Assembly (NCBI GenBank): GCA_036346405.1
Contig: CM070546.1
Location: forward strand, 102,430,826 to 102,494,825
Origin: Phyllostachys edulis
Taxonomy: Eukaryota; Streptophyta; Magnoliopsida; Poales; Poaceae
DNA: 64,000 nucleotides
Direction of reading: 5' to 3'
The notes beneath the pieces are model-generated. The model searched no databases and had not been told where the DNA came from. It was given only the letters and a program-made list of their open reading frames with translations. The position numbers and the translations under genes were made by a program. Positions 1-10,132 of this stretch are shown in pieces (position 1 is the stretch's first letter; each line of letters begins with the position of its first letter).

Positions 1-789
1 TCTTGAGGGTCTCCATGGCATTCTTGGCTCTTGAGAGAGAGGGTAGTGCTTGCATCGGAGATCGTGGCGATGACACAAGGGATCATTGGCGACCAATCCG
101 AAGAGAAGCCCTCTCTTGCCATGGACAATTAATGCGGGACCCTCAACAATGGCAAGCCTAAGTGGGTGATGTAGAAGAAGAAGAGCAAATCAGATCTGGA
201 TCTAAACCGAGATTAGGATGGGAGAGGGACATGGGAGCGGCGGAGGGACACTGAGTTCTTCTGGCCGGCGGAGGAGGAGGAGTGGCGATTGGTGGGCGGG
301 AGGAGGGCAGGCGGGAGGAGGACGGCCGACAGGCGGACGGGCAGATCTGGAGTTCTTCGGCCAGGAGGAGGACGGGACTGGGGAACAGACGAGGAGGAGA
401 AGGCGGCGGGCGAGGCTAAGCCGTGATGGCGGGAAGGAGCGGTCTTGAGGTGGGAGGAGGCGTGGAGGAGGAGATAAGGAGGAGGCGGAGGCGGGAGTGG
501 GGCCTGGCGGCGGGAAATGGGAAAGAAATGGGAAATCGGGTCGGGCTCCTCGGAAGGCGGTGAGAGTGAGTAACCTACTAGGGATTTAGTGGTCCCACTT
601 GTCAGTGTATATCACGAGTAAGCAGGCGAGGCAGTGCAGGCAAAGCTTACCCATGCGCGCTTGGTTTGCAAGCAGGTGAGAGTTTCCCCCATTTTTATAC
701 TCATGGGCAAGAAAAACAGCCCATACCCAGCTCCATTAGGGTATTTACCCGCGGGTACGTGGGTAATCGGGCACAATTGCCATCCCTAG
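1..789. other. Non-genic left edge with a hAT-type terminal motif
   Basis: No convincing gene. Positions 218-540 are G-rich low-complexity DNA; a 76-codon open frame there looks compositional. The stretch ends at 776-789 with ATTGCCATCCCTA, the inverted form of the TAGGGATGGCAAT end common on plant hAT-type elements, and is preceded by 'tacccgcgggtacgtgggtaatcgggc', a low-complexity run typical of such ends. The opposite terminus was not found in the window. The LINE 3' end abuts this motif. Confidence 0.35.
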
Positions 790-1495
790 TTGAAACCCAG
801 CTTTTATAAAAGGCTAATTAGTCAGTCTTACAAACCAACACAAAACAAGACAGAAAGCAAAAGAAAGGCTGGGGAGACCGGTTACCACTTCGGATACAAG
901 AAGCCAGAGAGGATAAACCAGACCCCTCACAGTTCTTGACATCAACATACACACTAGCACAAAGACTAACAACAAAATACTCCATAAGAGAATAAGAACT
1001 CGATTAGTCTTGAAGCATGAAAGTCTTCAACCAGTCCTCAGCCATCTCCAGGAAATTAGCTAGCTTCCTTCGGTCAGGATCTTTGAGCAGGATTTGCCAA
1101 CGCTGCAAACAAGATACAAGTTAGAAAATGACTTCGGTAGGTTGTTTAGGAAAAATTCTTTCCATAGCCCCTTTGTTTCTGACAGTCCTGAGGGTCTATG
1201 CAACAGCTGCAAAACTAAATAAATCAACATGGTAGTTATTAGCACTCCTCTTACCCAACCAATTCAAATGAAGATCATCACGAGATACAGGGACACTATC
1301 CCAAAGAAGAATCTCTTTGATACAAATCCAAACAAATTTCGCCAACACACACTGGAGAAGCCGGAATCTACACATGCGAAAATAGCCAAATAAATACAAC
1401 AAATCCAAATGAAAAACCAAGGGCTAAAACCAAAAGAAATGCACAGAAATAGAAACGGGCTCTCGGGAGGAGGTCCTGACGAGGAGGTCCTAAGA

Positions 1496-1585
1496 ATACG
1501 ACTACTCAACGTGGTTGTAAAAGGGATACAACTACGCAACATGGTTGTGAAAGAGATACAACCACACAATGTGGTCGTGCGAGCA
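1496..1585. repeat. Three tandem 30-bp units with internal dyad (hairpin units)
   Basis: Units start at exactly 1496, 1526 and 1556 and begin ATACGACTAC, ATACAACTAC and ATACAACCAC. Each holds a loose inverted repeat, ACGACTAC/ACAACCAC on the left and GTGGTTGT/GTGGTCGT on the right, with a 5-nt spacer. They lie downstream of the LTR TATA box in the transcribed direction. The same dyad theme and the same 30-bp period recur at 4561-4740. Confidence 0.85.
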
Positions 1586-1863
1586 AAAGGAGAACAGGGC
1601 GCAGAGGAACTCACCCGGAGAGAGAGAGAGACCGGAGATGACATGAGGGGAATGGTGAACAGCGCGGGCGCTCCGGCGAACTCTTCGACAGCGAGGTTGC
1701 GACGGCGCAGGGCTCCAGCGAACTCCTTGGCGACGAGATTGATGAAGACGGTGTAGCTTCAGCGGATACTTGTGAAGCTTCAAGCACGGTGAAACTGGGG
1801 GAAAGAGCAAGAGAGAGTGGAGAGCTGGGTGAGGAAAAAGGAGATGAAAGAGGGCTGCTCAGG

Positions 1864-1871
1864 TTTTTATA
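1864..1871 (-). promoter_or_regulatory. Candidate TATA box of the solo LTR
   Basis: Reverse-strand GGATATAAAAACCTG; a pyrimidine-rich stretch (CTCTTTCATCTCC) follows as in plant LTR leader regions. Position within the LTR is consistent with U3/R junction. Inferred from motif only. Confidence 0.45.
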
Positions 1872-2080
1872 TCCTGGGAGAGTCATTGAGAGACTCAGAC
1901 GCTCACGCGAGTTCAAGGGTAGGTAAAGGAAGAGATGGGAGCAGGTCTGGGAGGAGACAAGAGGGGAAGCGGTGCGCAGAAAAACTGACATTTAATGCGA
2001 CCTGTGACATTTAATACTCAAGGACCTTTGCGTCAGCAGTGACACAATGGGAGGAAAAAGAAGATGAACAGAGCTGACAG

Positions 2081-2450
2081 GTGAGGCCAGTCAAAAGGGA
2101 GGTCGCGGCCCAAGAGGAGGTCGTGACCCAAGGGGTGGTCGCGGTCAAAGAGGGAGGTTGCGGTCAAAGGGGGAGGTCGAGGCCACAGAGGGAGGTCACG
2201 GTCAAAGGGGGAGGTCACGGTCAAAGGGGAAGGTCGCGGCCACAGAGGGAGGTCGCGATCAAAGGGGGAGGTCGGGGCCACAGAGGGAGGTCGCGGTCAA
2301 AGGGGGAGGTCACGGTCAAAGGGGGAGGTCGCGGCCACAGAGGGAGGTCGCGATCAAAGGGGGAGGTCGAGGCCGAGAGGGATGTCTAAACCGAGAGGCG
2401 GGTCTAATCCCAAAGGGAGATCTAAACCACAAGGGAGGTCTAAACCCAAA
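2081..2450. repeat. 18-bp minisatellite, about 20 copies
   Basis: Head-to-tail units of about 18 bp with the theme GGGAGGTCGCGGTCAAAG and variants with GCCACAGA or CGATCAAA; the last four units drift to GGGAGGTCTAAACCCAAA. Because 18 is a multiple of 3, several frames stay open and yield repetitive RGRS/KGGG or PLWPRP-type peptides. It sits in the U3 part of the solo LTR. I do not regard it as coding. Confidence 0.9.
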
Positions 2451-4560
2451 AAGAGGAGGGCTAGGCCAAGGAGAAAACAGAACGAACAGAGAAAAGGGAT
2501 TTCAACACCAGAGAACTCCAGAGAACTCCAACAAACTCAAAACAGGCCAAACTCTTGGATTAGTTGAAGTTTGTTTTAGTCATTTAAACGCTTTTAAATT
2601 CTAAAATCTCAAGTTAAGTTTTAGAACTTCAACAAACCAAATGGTTCTTTTTTATTTTGAAAATTTTCAAAAAGGCTTAGAAAATTGGGATGTTACAATC
2701 TCCTTGCCACCCCCTCAATTTGAGTTGATCTGCTGTTTGAATCCTTTCTTGGAAAGTCTGCCACAAAATATTTTCACTTTAAGAGGAAGCCTACTACTCC
2801 AAACCCTCTTGAGCTTCATACTGATCATACCTCCAAAAGTAAAATATATGTAAAGAGACTTGACCCAAAAGAGACCAGATTTTTCCAAACACCATCTAAT
2901 CCTATCTCTGTCCTCCTGAAAACACACCCTACTCAAAACCTGTTTCTTATCTTCCCACTGAAGTCTCTCACCAGCCTCAAAATTCCTAACAAAGTAAACA
3001 TTCCAACTCCCATTTACCCAACAGTTTGAAACACTAATGTCAGGACCACTACAGACCTTAAAAAGTTTATCAAATCTGATTTTTAAAAGGGCACAGATCT
3101 ATCCAAACATCGTTCCAGAAAGAAGTAGATTTGCCATCCCCTACCAGATAAACAACCCCCCAGTGAAATAAATGTTTGACTTTCTAAAGATTTCTCCAAA
3201 ACTGGGACCCTTTAACATTAGATCCTCTCTTGTCACCTTTAGACAGATATTTAGCCTTCAGAATTCGATACCAAAGCTCACTTCTAGCTTGACTCATCCT
3301 CCAAAACCACTTACTCAACATACAATCATTAAAAAGCCTAGTATCAATCACCCCTAAACCTCCATAATCTTTAGGTCTACACACCGCTTTCCATTTAACC
3401 ATGTGATATTTAAACTTACCACTAACCCCTCTCCAAAAAAACCTGGATCTAATAGAGTCCATTCTTTTATGAGTCTCCTCATTTAGCCTATAAAACCCCA
3501 TTGTGTAAGTAGGAATGCTGCTTAAACAGCTATTAACCAAAACCAATCTTCCCCCTGAAGACAACAATCTACTTTTCCAATTACCAAACCTACTTTCTAT
3601 TTTGCTAATCATCTTATCAGCAACCATTCTCTTAATCTACTTCTTTCAGCTTTATTAACCCCAACAACAAAAACTTCACTTTTGTGATAGTTGATTTTCA
3701 AGCCTGACATCCATTCAAAGCAATAAAGCAGAAATTTCATATTAAGAATGTAATCCTCTTTCAACTCAATCATGAGAACTATGTCATCAGCATATTGTAA
3801 TAGAGAAACACCCCCAGAAATCAGATTGGGAACCACCCCTTTGATCAGACCTTGATGTTGAGCTTTATCAATAATTGAAGCCAACACATCAGCAATCAAA
3901 TTGAATAAAAGAGGAGACAAAGGGTCACCTTGTCTTAACCCTCTGTGAGTGGTAAAATAGGGACCCACAGAACCATTAATATTTATATTTACTTTGCCCC
4001 CTCTAACAGATTTCATCACCCAATTAATCCATTTACTTGAGAAACCTCTACTAATCATAACACTTTCCAAAAAAATCTCAATTAACTTTGTCATGGGCTT
4101 TTTCAAAATCTAACTTGAGAATTACCCCTCTTTTCTTAGTCACTCTTAACTCATGTAAAAATTTATGAAGAGACACCACCCCATCTAAAATGTGTCTCCC
4201 TTTAATAAAAATAGTATGACTTTCATTAATGATGTTATGAGCCACATCCCCCAATCTGATAGCCAACATCTTAGTGATAATTTTAAAACTAACATTCAAC
4301 AAGCAAATTAGCCTAAACTGCTTAATAGTATTAGCTTCCTTGATTTTAGGAACCAGAGTGATCACCCCAAAATTTAACCTCTTCAGGTCTAGATTATCCT
4401 CAAAAAAATCCCAAATTAATTTCAGAAAATATTGTGACGAGGATATAACAATTCTCATTTAATCATTTATCCATAATTCATATTATGAGATAACAATGAC
4501 GTCACATAACTCCTGAGTATACCACTTAAATATTAATAAGGGAGAAGCTGGAGGTCATAA

Positions 4561-4740
4561 GTTCTTCTACGACCACCCTGTAGTCGTGGATCTTCCTATG
4601 ACTACCCCATAGTCGTAAGTCCTTATACGACTATCCCATGATCGTAAGCTCTACTACGATCAGTATGCAGTCGTAAGCTTTCCTACGACCATCCCCTGGT
4701 TGTAAGACCTTCTACGACCAGGCCCTAGTCGACAAAGCTC
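4561..4740. repeat. Six tandem 30-bp units, each a small dyad
   Basis: Units begin at 4561, 4591, 4621, 4651, 4681 and 4711, exactly 30 bp apart. Each reads approximately TACGAC, a spacer of 7-9 bases, then GTCGTA (variants TATGAC/GTCGTA, TACGAT/GTCGTA, TACGAC/TTGTAA). Single units can fold into a hairpin or act as a two-fold symmetric protein site. The array is about 240 bp upstream of the TATA box of the LTR, in U3. Confidence 0.92.
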
Positions 4741-4978
4741 ACAAACATGTGGGCCTAGTCGATAAAGGAATCTTCCGCACCGTATTCAAAATACGGGCAG
4801 TAAACTACGCCATTATTTCCTAAGATAATGGCACGATTTTAACTCCCTTTTATGATGATAATTGCCTGGCAACGTGGGAACGTTTTAACTCCTGCAGTAA
4901 CCTCCAGTAACGGTGCCACGATCTGGATGATTAAGTGACCTTTTATCAGAGGTCCAACGGCGTACATTCTAGGGACGG

Positions 4979-4986
4979 TATAAAAG
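4979..4986 (+). promoter_or_regulatory. TATA box of the 4433-5229 LTR
   Basis: GGTATAAAAGACAAGG in plus orientation, downstream of the 30-bp array and upstream of the R-U5-like sequence. The arrangement fits a retrotransposon promoter; no transcript evidence. Confidence 0.6.
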
Positions 4987-6789
4987 ACAAGGATCATTAA
5001 AGCAATGGGGAGAGCCCGAATTCTGAGAAGCACAATACTCTAGTTTTCTGGCTTGATCTTGTAATCCAGTATACTCAATACATACACACAGGAGTAGGGT
5101 TGTTATTCTCGAGGAGAAAAGGCCGAACACATATAAAATTCCGTGTCTCCATCTCTGTGTGATTTTGAGCCTAGAGGAACCCCCGAATCAAACAATCTTT
5201 ACGTAAGTTCGGTCCTAAAACACCGACCGAGTGCTTAATGCCTCCCCAAAAGGACTTATAAAAGCAAGCAGGGAAACCATCAGACCCGGGAGCTGAGTCA
5301 TTGCTGAGATCTTTAATAACCTTCCAAACCTCATTCTTTGAGAAATTATGAACTAAATATTCATTATCCTTCTCTGAGATCATCTCTTCGTCCTTCCAAA
5401 ACCCTTTAGAAAGATTAACAATAAACTCACTGTCCTTCCCAAACAGATTTTTTTAAAAAAGTATAAATATGATCTCTAATAGACTCTTCATTAGAAATAC
5501 ACCCTTACTCAAGCTCTAAACTGAGAATAAAATTTTTCCTTCTTCTTCCATTAGCACAACTATGTAAATAAAAACTAGTATTAGCATCTCCTTGAGTGAT
5601 CCACTTGACAGCCCCCCTTTGCTGCCAATACTTCTCCTCCAAATCATATAAGTGTTCCATTTCTCTCTCAGCTCTGAATCTCTCTATCCACTCTTCAGCA
5701 GTAAGACCTTTAATATCAGCCTTCACATCCAATGTGGAAATACAATCTAAATAGTACTTCTTTTTAATTTTGAAATTTCCATTAATATTAGCACCACAAC
5801 CTCTCAAATATTGTCTGAGAGAAGCCAGACCCCCATTCCACCTATCCAAAGAAGAAAGTTGATCAGGCATTCTGGTGACAATAACTGTCCATTTCTCTAA
5901 GACCATCTCTTTAAAATTCTCTTGAGCAAACCACTTTTTCTCAAAAAAGAACCTCCTAACAATCCTGTTATCCTTTTCACCTGAATTCAGCAAAATAGGA
6001 TAGTGATCATACCCAATTCTAAGCAGTACAAAGAGGAAATTTTGATTCCCAGATTCCCAACAAGTAGAGACCAAAATCCTATCAAGCTCAACTAAAATAG
6101 GACAAAACTGCTTATTTGTCCAAGTATACCTTGGACCACCCCCTTTTAACTTCCATCAAATCATTAGAATTAACGAAACTATTAAAACTATCCATCAAAT
6201 TGTAATTAATATTACCAGAATTTTTATCTACTGCTTTTCTAATTAAGTTAAAATCATTCCCTAATTTTGCTGCTTTTCTAATCAAGTTAAAATCACCCCC
6301 TAACACCAAAGGAAGAACTGAAGAATAGTGTTTGTCCTGCAATTCCTTCAAAAACTCAAGACTTAAAGCATGCTGAGTAGGACCATACACAGTAACCACT
6401 TCCCATTTGAAATTGCTTTTCCTATGTCTCAGAATCATGCTAACAAAAAATCTCCCTTGACCCCCCCCCTTTCAAAATCCAACTCCTCTATTCTCACCCC
6501 CATTAAGATACCTCTAGAGTGACCATTGGTTGAAGTCCAATTCCAAACAAAATCGTTATTACCTGCCAACTCTCTAAGGTCCTTTTCAGAAAAAATCCTT
6601 TTTAATGGTTTCCTGCACCCCAATCACTTCAATTCTCTCTTTGACAATCAGCTCTTTTAATTGTCTCCATCTGGCTGGTTTACCCAACCCATGAATATTC
6701 CTAAAAAGAAACTTCATGAAGAAGATTTTCTACTAGGACCCTTAACCTTTTTAGCCTTACCAGTAACCTTTTTGCTCAACTTAAAGCCT

Positions 6790-8520
6790 GTAACACCCCT
6801 GGATTCATTATCCTCCCTTTCCAACTGAGCTTCATCGCCCCCACCATCTTTAGTGAAAACAACCCCCCTTTTCCTGTTCAAACTTATTCATTTTCTCCAA
6901 TTCAGCTTGGGCAAGAGCAAATCTAGCTAATTCTTGAGCTTTCATGGCAGAGATCACTTCCCGGGGGTTCTCTCCTTGAGAACCCAAAGAAATACCACAA
7001 GAGACAACCATATTTTCCAAATATTGAACAGAAGCATTATTAAGAATATTAAAAGGATTGTGTTCAGAAATACCTGGAGTTTCCAAATTTTGAATAGATT
7101 CTAGCATAGCCGCCTTCTCTTGCATAGGAATACCTTGATCTTGAATACGAGAACACTTTCTAGTTGGAAATATAGGCTCTTTTATCCTGTTTTTGCCCCC
7201 TTTTTGTTGGCTACAATCCACTCCTCAGTTTTTTCTTTAGCTTCATGAAAAAGGAGTCCTCCTAGCTCTTTACTAGCCTCTAGTCTTATGTTCTCCCCTT
7301 CAAAACTATTATGAGGTTCTCCCTCATTAATGCTTTTATCCACCTCCAACTAGCATCCTTTTAAAACCCTGCCTGGTTTGGTTCATGAGAACATATCTGA
7401 ATGTCACCCCTTTGTTGATCAGAAGAGATCCACCCCTCAGAATAAGTTTTATCAGAAACTTGAAGACATGGCCATAAAGATGCTGCCATCAAGGTAGGCC
7501 CTGCATTAGTATGAACCACTATCTCTTTAGAGCTAACTTATGTTAACTCTTTTCCAGATTCAGACACCCTGCTGTTTGAACTACCAGATAGAGCATTGTC
7601 TCCTTCTAAACTTTCCCCACTCACCCCCCTGACTAGAAGAAAACAAATCAAGGGCATTACCAGGAAAGCTAAAAGCAAGAGGCATAACGGGAATAATTTG
7701 ATTGTCAGTGTTAAAAGCCACGATTTCCTTGCCTTGCACATATACATCTGAATCCGATGCCCCCTGATTCTTAGTTTTAGTTTTGTAGGAGTCTCCACCA
7801 CTTTTATGATCAGATTGATGAGATTTGCCTCCATACTTTCAGCTAATTTTTCCCACTCCGTCTTATGATTGTTACCATCAGAATCATCCTCTTCCTCATA
7901 ATCTTCCTCATCATTTTTTATCCAAATCTTTGTGACATATATCTTTAACAGGAACCGTTTTCTTTTTCTCTGACACCGCTTCAGCTTCAAATCATAAATC
8001 ATATCCCACCCTATTGATAAAAATTTCCACAAAACAGTTAATGCTATGAGGATCTCTACGATGCACTTTAACCCTGACCGGGTCTGCTCTCAATAAACTG
8101 ATCTCATCTACTTCAATAGATTCCCCCACGGTACTCACCAAGTCTTTAACTATTTCAAGAGTTTTAGCAGGACTAGGAATACCTGAAATTTTAACCCAAG
8201 TAGGAACCAGAAAAGAAAAGGCCTCAGGGTCTATATTAGACTTGTCAACTTTAGCTTTGATGGAATGTAAAGCTAATTCCGCTCCTCCCACTTTGGACCA
8301 AGTCTCTAAAATGTTTTTGGACGGGAAAACAACATCATACTCTGACCCAGAAACCTTCCTAACTTTTTAATCCCAGTTATCTTGAATCAAATGCTTCAGT
8401 TCGACTTCAATACGTTGAATAGTAGCCACCCCTTCTTGTATAGTAATAACACCAGTAGTCGCTTGTTGATCTACAATATGAAAGCTAGGAACCTGAAGGC
8501 TGCCTTTCCACTCATCTCAG
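6790..8520 (-). pseudogene. LINE ORF1 (DUF4283-like nucleic-acid-binding protein), broken
   Basis: Minus-strand fragments resemble plant LINE ORF1. Residues such as FLVPTWVKISGIP and VGESIEVDEISLLRADPVRV (7992-8291) match the DUF4283-like domain in which LINE proteins describe an allele-like 'WVxxxGIP' core. A downstream block (6850-7221) has NPFNILNNASVQYLENMV followed by a helical MKAQELARFALAQAE, the usual C-terminal part of grass LINE ORF1. The frame is broken by stops, for example one just after QDNWD near 8370. ORF1 would act as RNA chaperone for the LINE transcript. Start and end are approximate. Confidence 0.65.
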
Positions 8521-8530
8521 TAAGGGGGAA

Positions 8531-10127
8531 CAGGTGAAAGGCGTGTTGTTGCTGGCTTGTTGCTTTGTCACACCACACGAGGTTGTTGTGGGGTCCCTTC
8601 CAAGGGTTGAGCTGGGTCTCGAAGCCCGATGCACATGATCAAAAGACGATGTAAAATTCATTGAAAAATTAGCAAAAAATGATTTTAGCCCAAAAGCAGC
8701 TGGACCGGCTCGAGGCTTGGCCCGTGGCTAGCTCCACCTCTGGTACCTTCTGTCAAGAGGTCATGAGTCCAGTCTCCAGAGTTGAGTGCATAAATTGGCT
8801 CAGCCGTACGTCCATCGAGCCACCATCCTCCTTTCCTCTTCCTTGTTCTCGCTGTTTGTCTTCCACACATCCATGGTGAGAGCGCCTTTGATAGTCTGAT
8901 GGACCGATCCTACATGCATGGCTGCAAGGTTGTTGCTCTTCCGTGTCCCTGAGAGGATGCGAGATCGTTTTTCTTCCCCCGTCTTCTTGTTTTCTTTTGG
9001 ATTGGCGAATAGCCAATAAGGTCTCGTACTTGTCTTATAGGACCATGACTCAATGTTTCTCTGTTTAGCACACCTGGCCCGGTGGATCCAATTTGGTGCA
9101 ACCCGGAGCGATGATGATCTGATCGATATCTCGTAGTGTGCTAAGGGGGCGTACTCGTGCGTGGCCCGAGTCCGGTGCATGGAATACAAGAGGAGGTCGA
9201 GCCAAACCCACTCCCTCTCCGCCCGCTCCAACACTCCCGATTGTGCGTCTCCTCCAGTTCCTCCCCGAGGAGAAGTATTGAATTGCAGGAACCAATCAAT
9301 TGATAGGCTGCTAGGTTATCTTGCCCGTATCATCAGGATGGATCAGAGTCTGAAGTTGTATCAAACTAACAGTGCTAAGGAAAGACAGTAACTGGTTAAG
9401 GTGTGGAGGTTGTAACCGTTTTTGTTGTTGTCTACTTTAGACTGCGGAGGTGTACATTTTGCAGATTGTCTCTGTTTGTTTTTCAACGTTGCCCTTCGTT
9501 TTTTCCTCAGTGGAGAGTACCTGGTGATAATACAAGAATTTAGAACTAGGCTATGTGGTGGTATTCTTTGTTTTCTTAGTAGATGTTTGAATTGGGCGAT
9601 CGAAATGTATACACCGTTTTAGTTTTGATGTTCCCGCTAACTTGATCTCTCACCATTCTGCGTTGTCTTGTCAAGTCTGTAATATTTAGTCCTGAAGAAA
9701 TGGGCACAGATCATTCGAAGTTTAGTTGTGCTTTTCCGAAATGAACTTTGCTCTCACTCCCTTTCAGGCCATCGTACATTGAAGACAATTATGGGGCGAA
9801 CAATTAATTGTTTCGTGGTGAAATTTTTCAGCTCGCTGATCCCAACGAATGCACTTCCTTTTTCAGAGATTACACCCAACTGATCAACATGTGGTTTCCA
9901 ACTTAACAGTTCTACTAGCAATGGCGAATCCATGATAAAAATGGAGGATGGGCTCAAAATCTTGAATGACTGAACTAATTTTAAACAAACATAGTCATGT
10001 ATTCTTATGCAATCAAATTTATATATGAATAAAAGCAAAACAAAGCAAACAAAGAGAAATACAATAAATCTACCTCGCTAATGGAAAGTGCATCCCCAAA
10101 ACATGTAAATATAGTTCCAGCGGGTAA
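8531..10127. other. Unassigned interval between LINE and first giant LTR
   Basis: No gene that I recognise. 9161-9391 (plus) is a 76-codon open frame ending YLARIIRMDQSLKLYQTNSAKERQ-like, and an AG|GAACC acceptor-like site at about 9289 precedes a stop-free stretch, so a 3'-terminal exon remnant is possible but unsupported. The downstream sequence 9400-9700 is T-rich, like a 3' UTR. 8660-8880 contains text resembling anonymous grass repeats. 9720-10127 is AT-rich without signal. Confidence 0.3.
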
Positions 10128-10132
10128 CAACC

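Larger units (their letters stand above)
1440..2697 (-). mobile_element. Probable solo LTR inserted in LINE ORF2
   Basis: Minus-strand sequence beginning at 2697 reads TGTAACATCCCAATTTTC, the same start type as the giant LTRs elsewhere in the window. LINE coding similarity stops there and resumes below about 1430. A TATA box in minus orientation (1864-1871) and a candidate terminal TG...CA at 1440 fit a ~1.26-kb LTR. It has internal 18-bp and 30-bp tandem arrays. No matching 5-bp target duplication was seen, so the lower boundary is uncertain. No internal retroelement genes are present, hence solo LTR. Confidence 0.55.
4433..5229 (+). mobile_element. LTR-type insertion (probable solo LTR) in LINE reverse transcriptase
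   Basis: LINE RT similarity stops near 5230 and resumes near 4432. The intervening ~800 bp begins TGTGACGAGG, has a plus-strand TATAAAAG box at 4979-4986, and ends with a stretch resembling gypsy R-U5 ('ggagtagggttgttattctc', then 'gtctccatctctgtgtg', 'ggtcctaaaacaccgac'). No internal genes are present. The two flanks appear to overlap by GTG (left ...aatattgtg, right gtgcttaatg), but a clean 5-bp target duplication is not visible, so ends are approximate. Confidence 0.65.
1004..6717 (-). pseudogene. LINE ORF2 (endonuclease / reverse transcriptase), broken by insertions
   Basis: The ATG at 6717 opens MKFLFRNIHGLGKPARWRQL, the N-terminus of the apurinic-type endonuclease that nicks target DNA. 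VTVYGP and GGDFNLIRK motifs follow near 6300-6400. Reverse transcriptase starts at NDSAPGSDGFP (5171-5383), resumes after the insertion with NFGVITLVPK, and carries LRQGDPLSPLLFN and the catalytic LQYADDIVLM (3609-4106), so the YADD box is intact. zf-RVT sequence (PLKVKIFCGRL) lies at 2715-2936, and the extreme C-terminus (LLKDPDRRKLANFLEMAE) at 1015-1110 with TAA at 1004-1006. Multiple stops and two inserted LTRs make it non-functional. Confidence 0.8.
790..8530 (-). mobile_element. Degenerate L1-type LINE retrotransposon, interrupted by two LTR insertions
   Basis: On the minus strand the order is ORF1 (about 8520-6790), endonuclease (6717 down to about 5500), reverse transcriptase (5383-3180) and zinc-binding/C-terminal region (2936-1004), which is the plant L1 layout. 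Both reading frames carry stops and frameshifts, so the element is dead. Foreign DNA splits it at about 1440-2697 and 4433-5229; LINE protein similarity resumes on the far side of each. The 3' end lies near 790 beside a hAT-type motif. The 5' limit near 8530 is only where ORF1-like sequence fades. No clear poly(A) tail or target duplication was found. Confidence 0.85.

Noticed and set aside
2081..2604. RGG-like protein gene in the 18-bp minisatellite
   Set aside because: The repeats themselves create the frames; three frames on two strands are open, and the sequence belongs to an LTR.
1496..4740. CRISPR-like array
   Set aside because: The 30-bp units are contiguous, degenerate and lack spacers; they are tandem repeats in plant LTRs.
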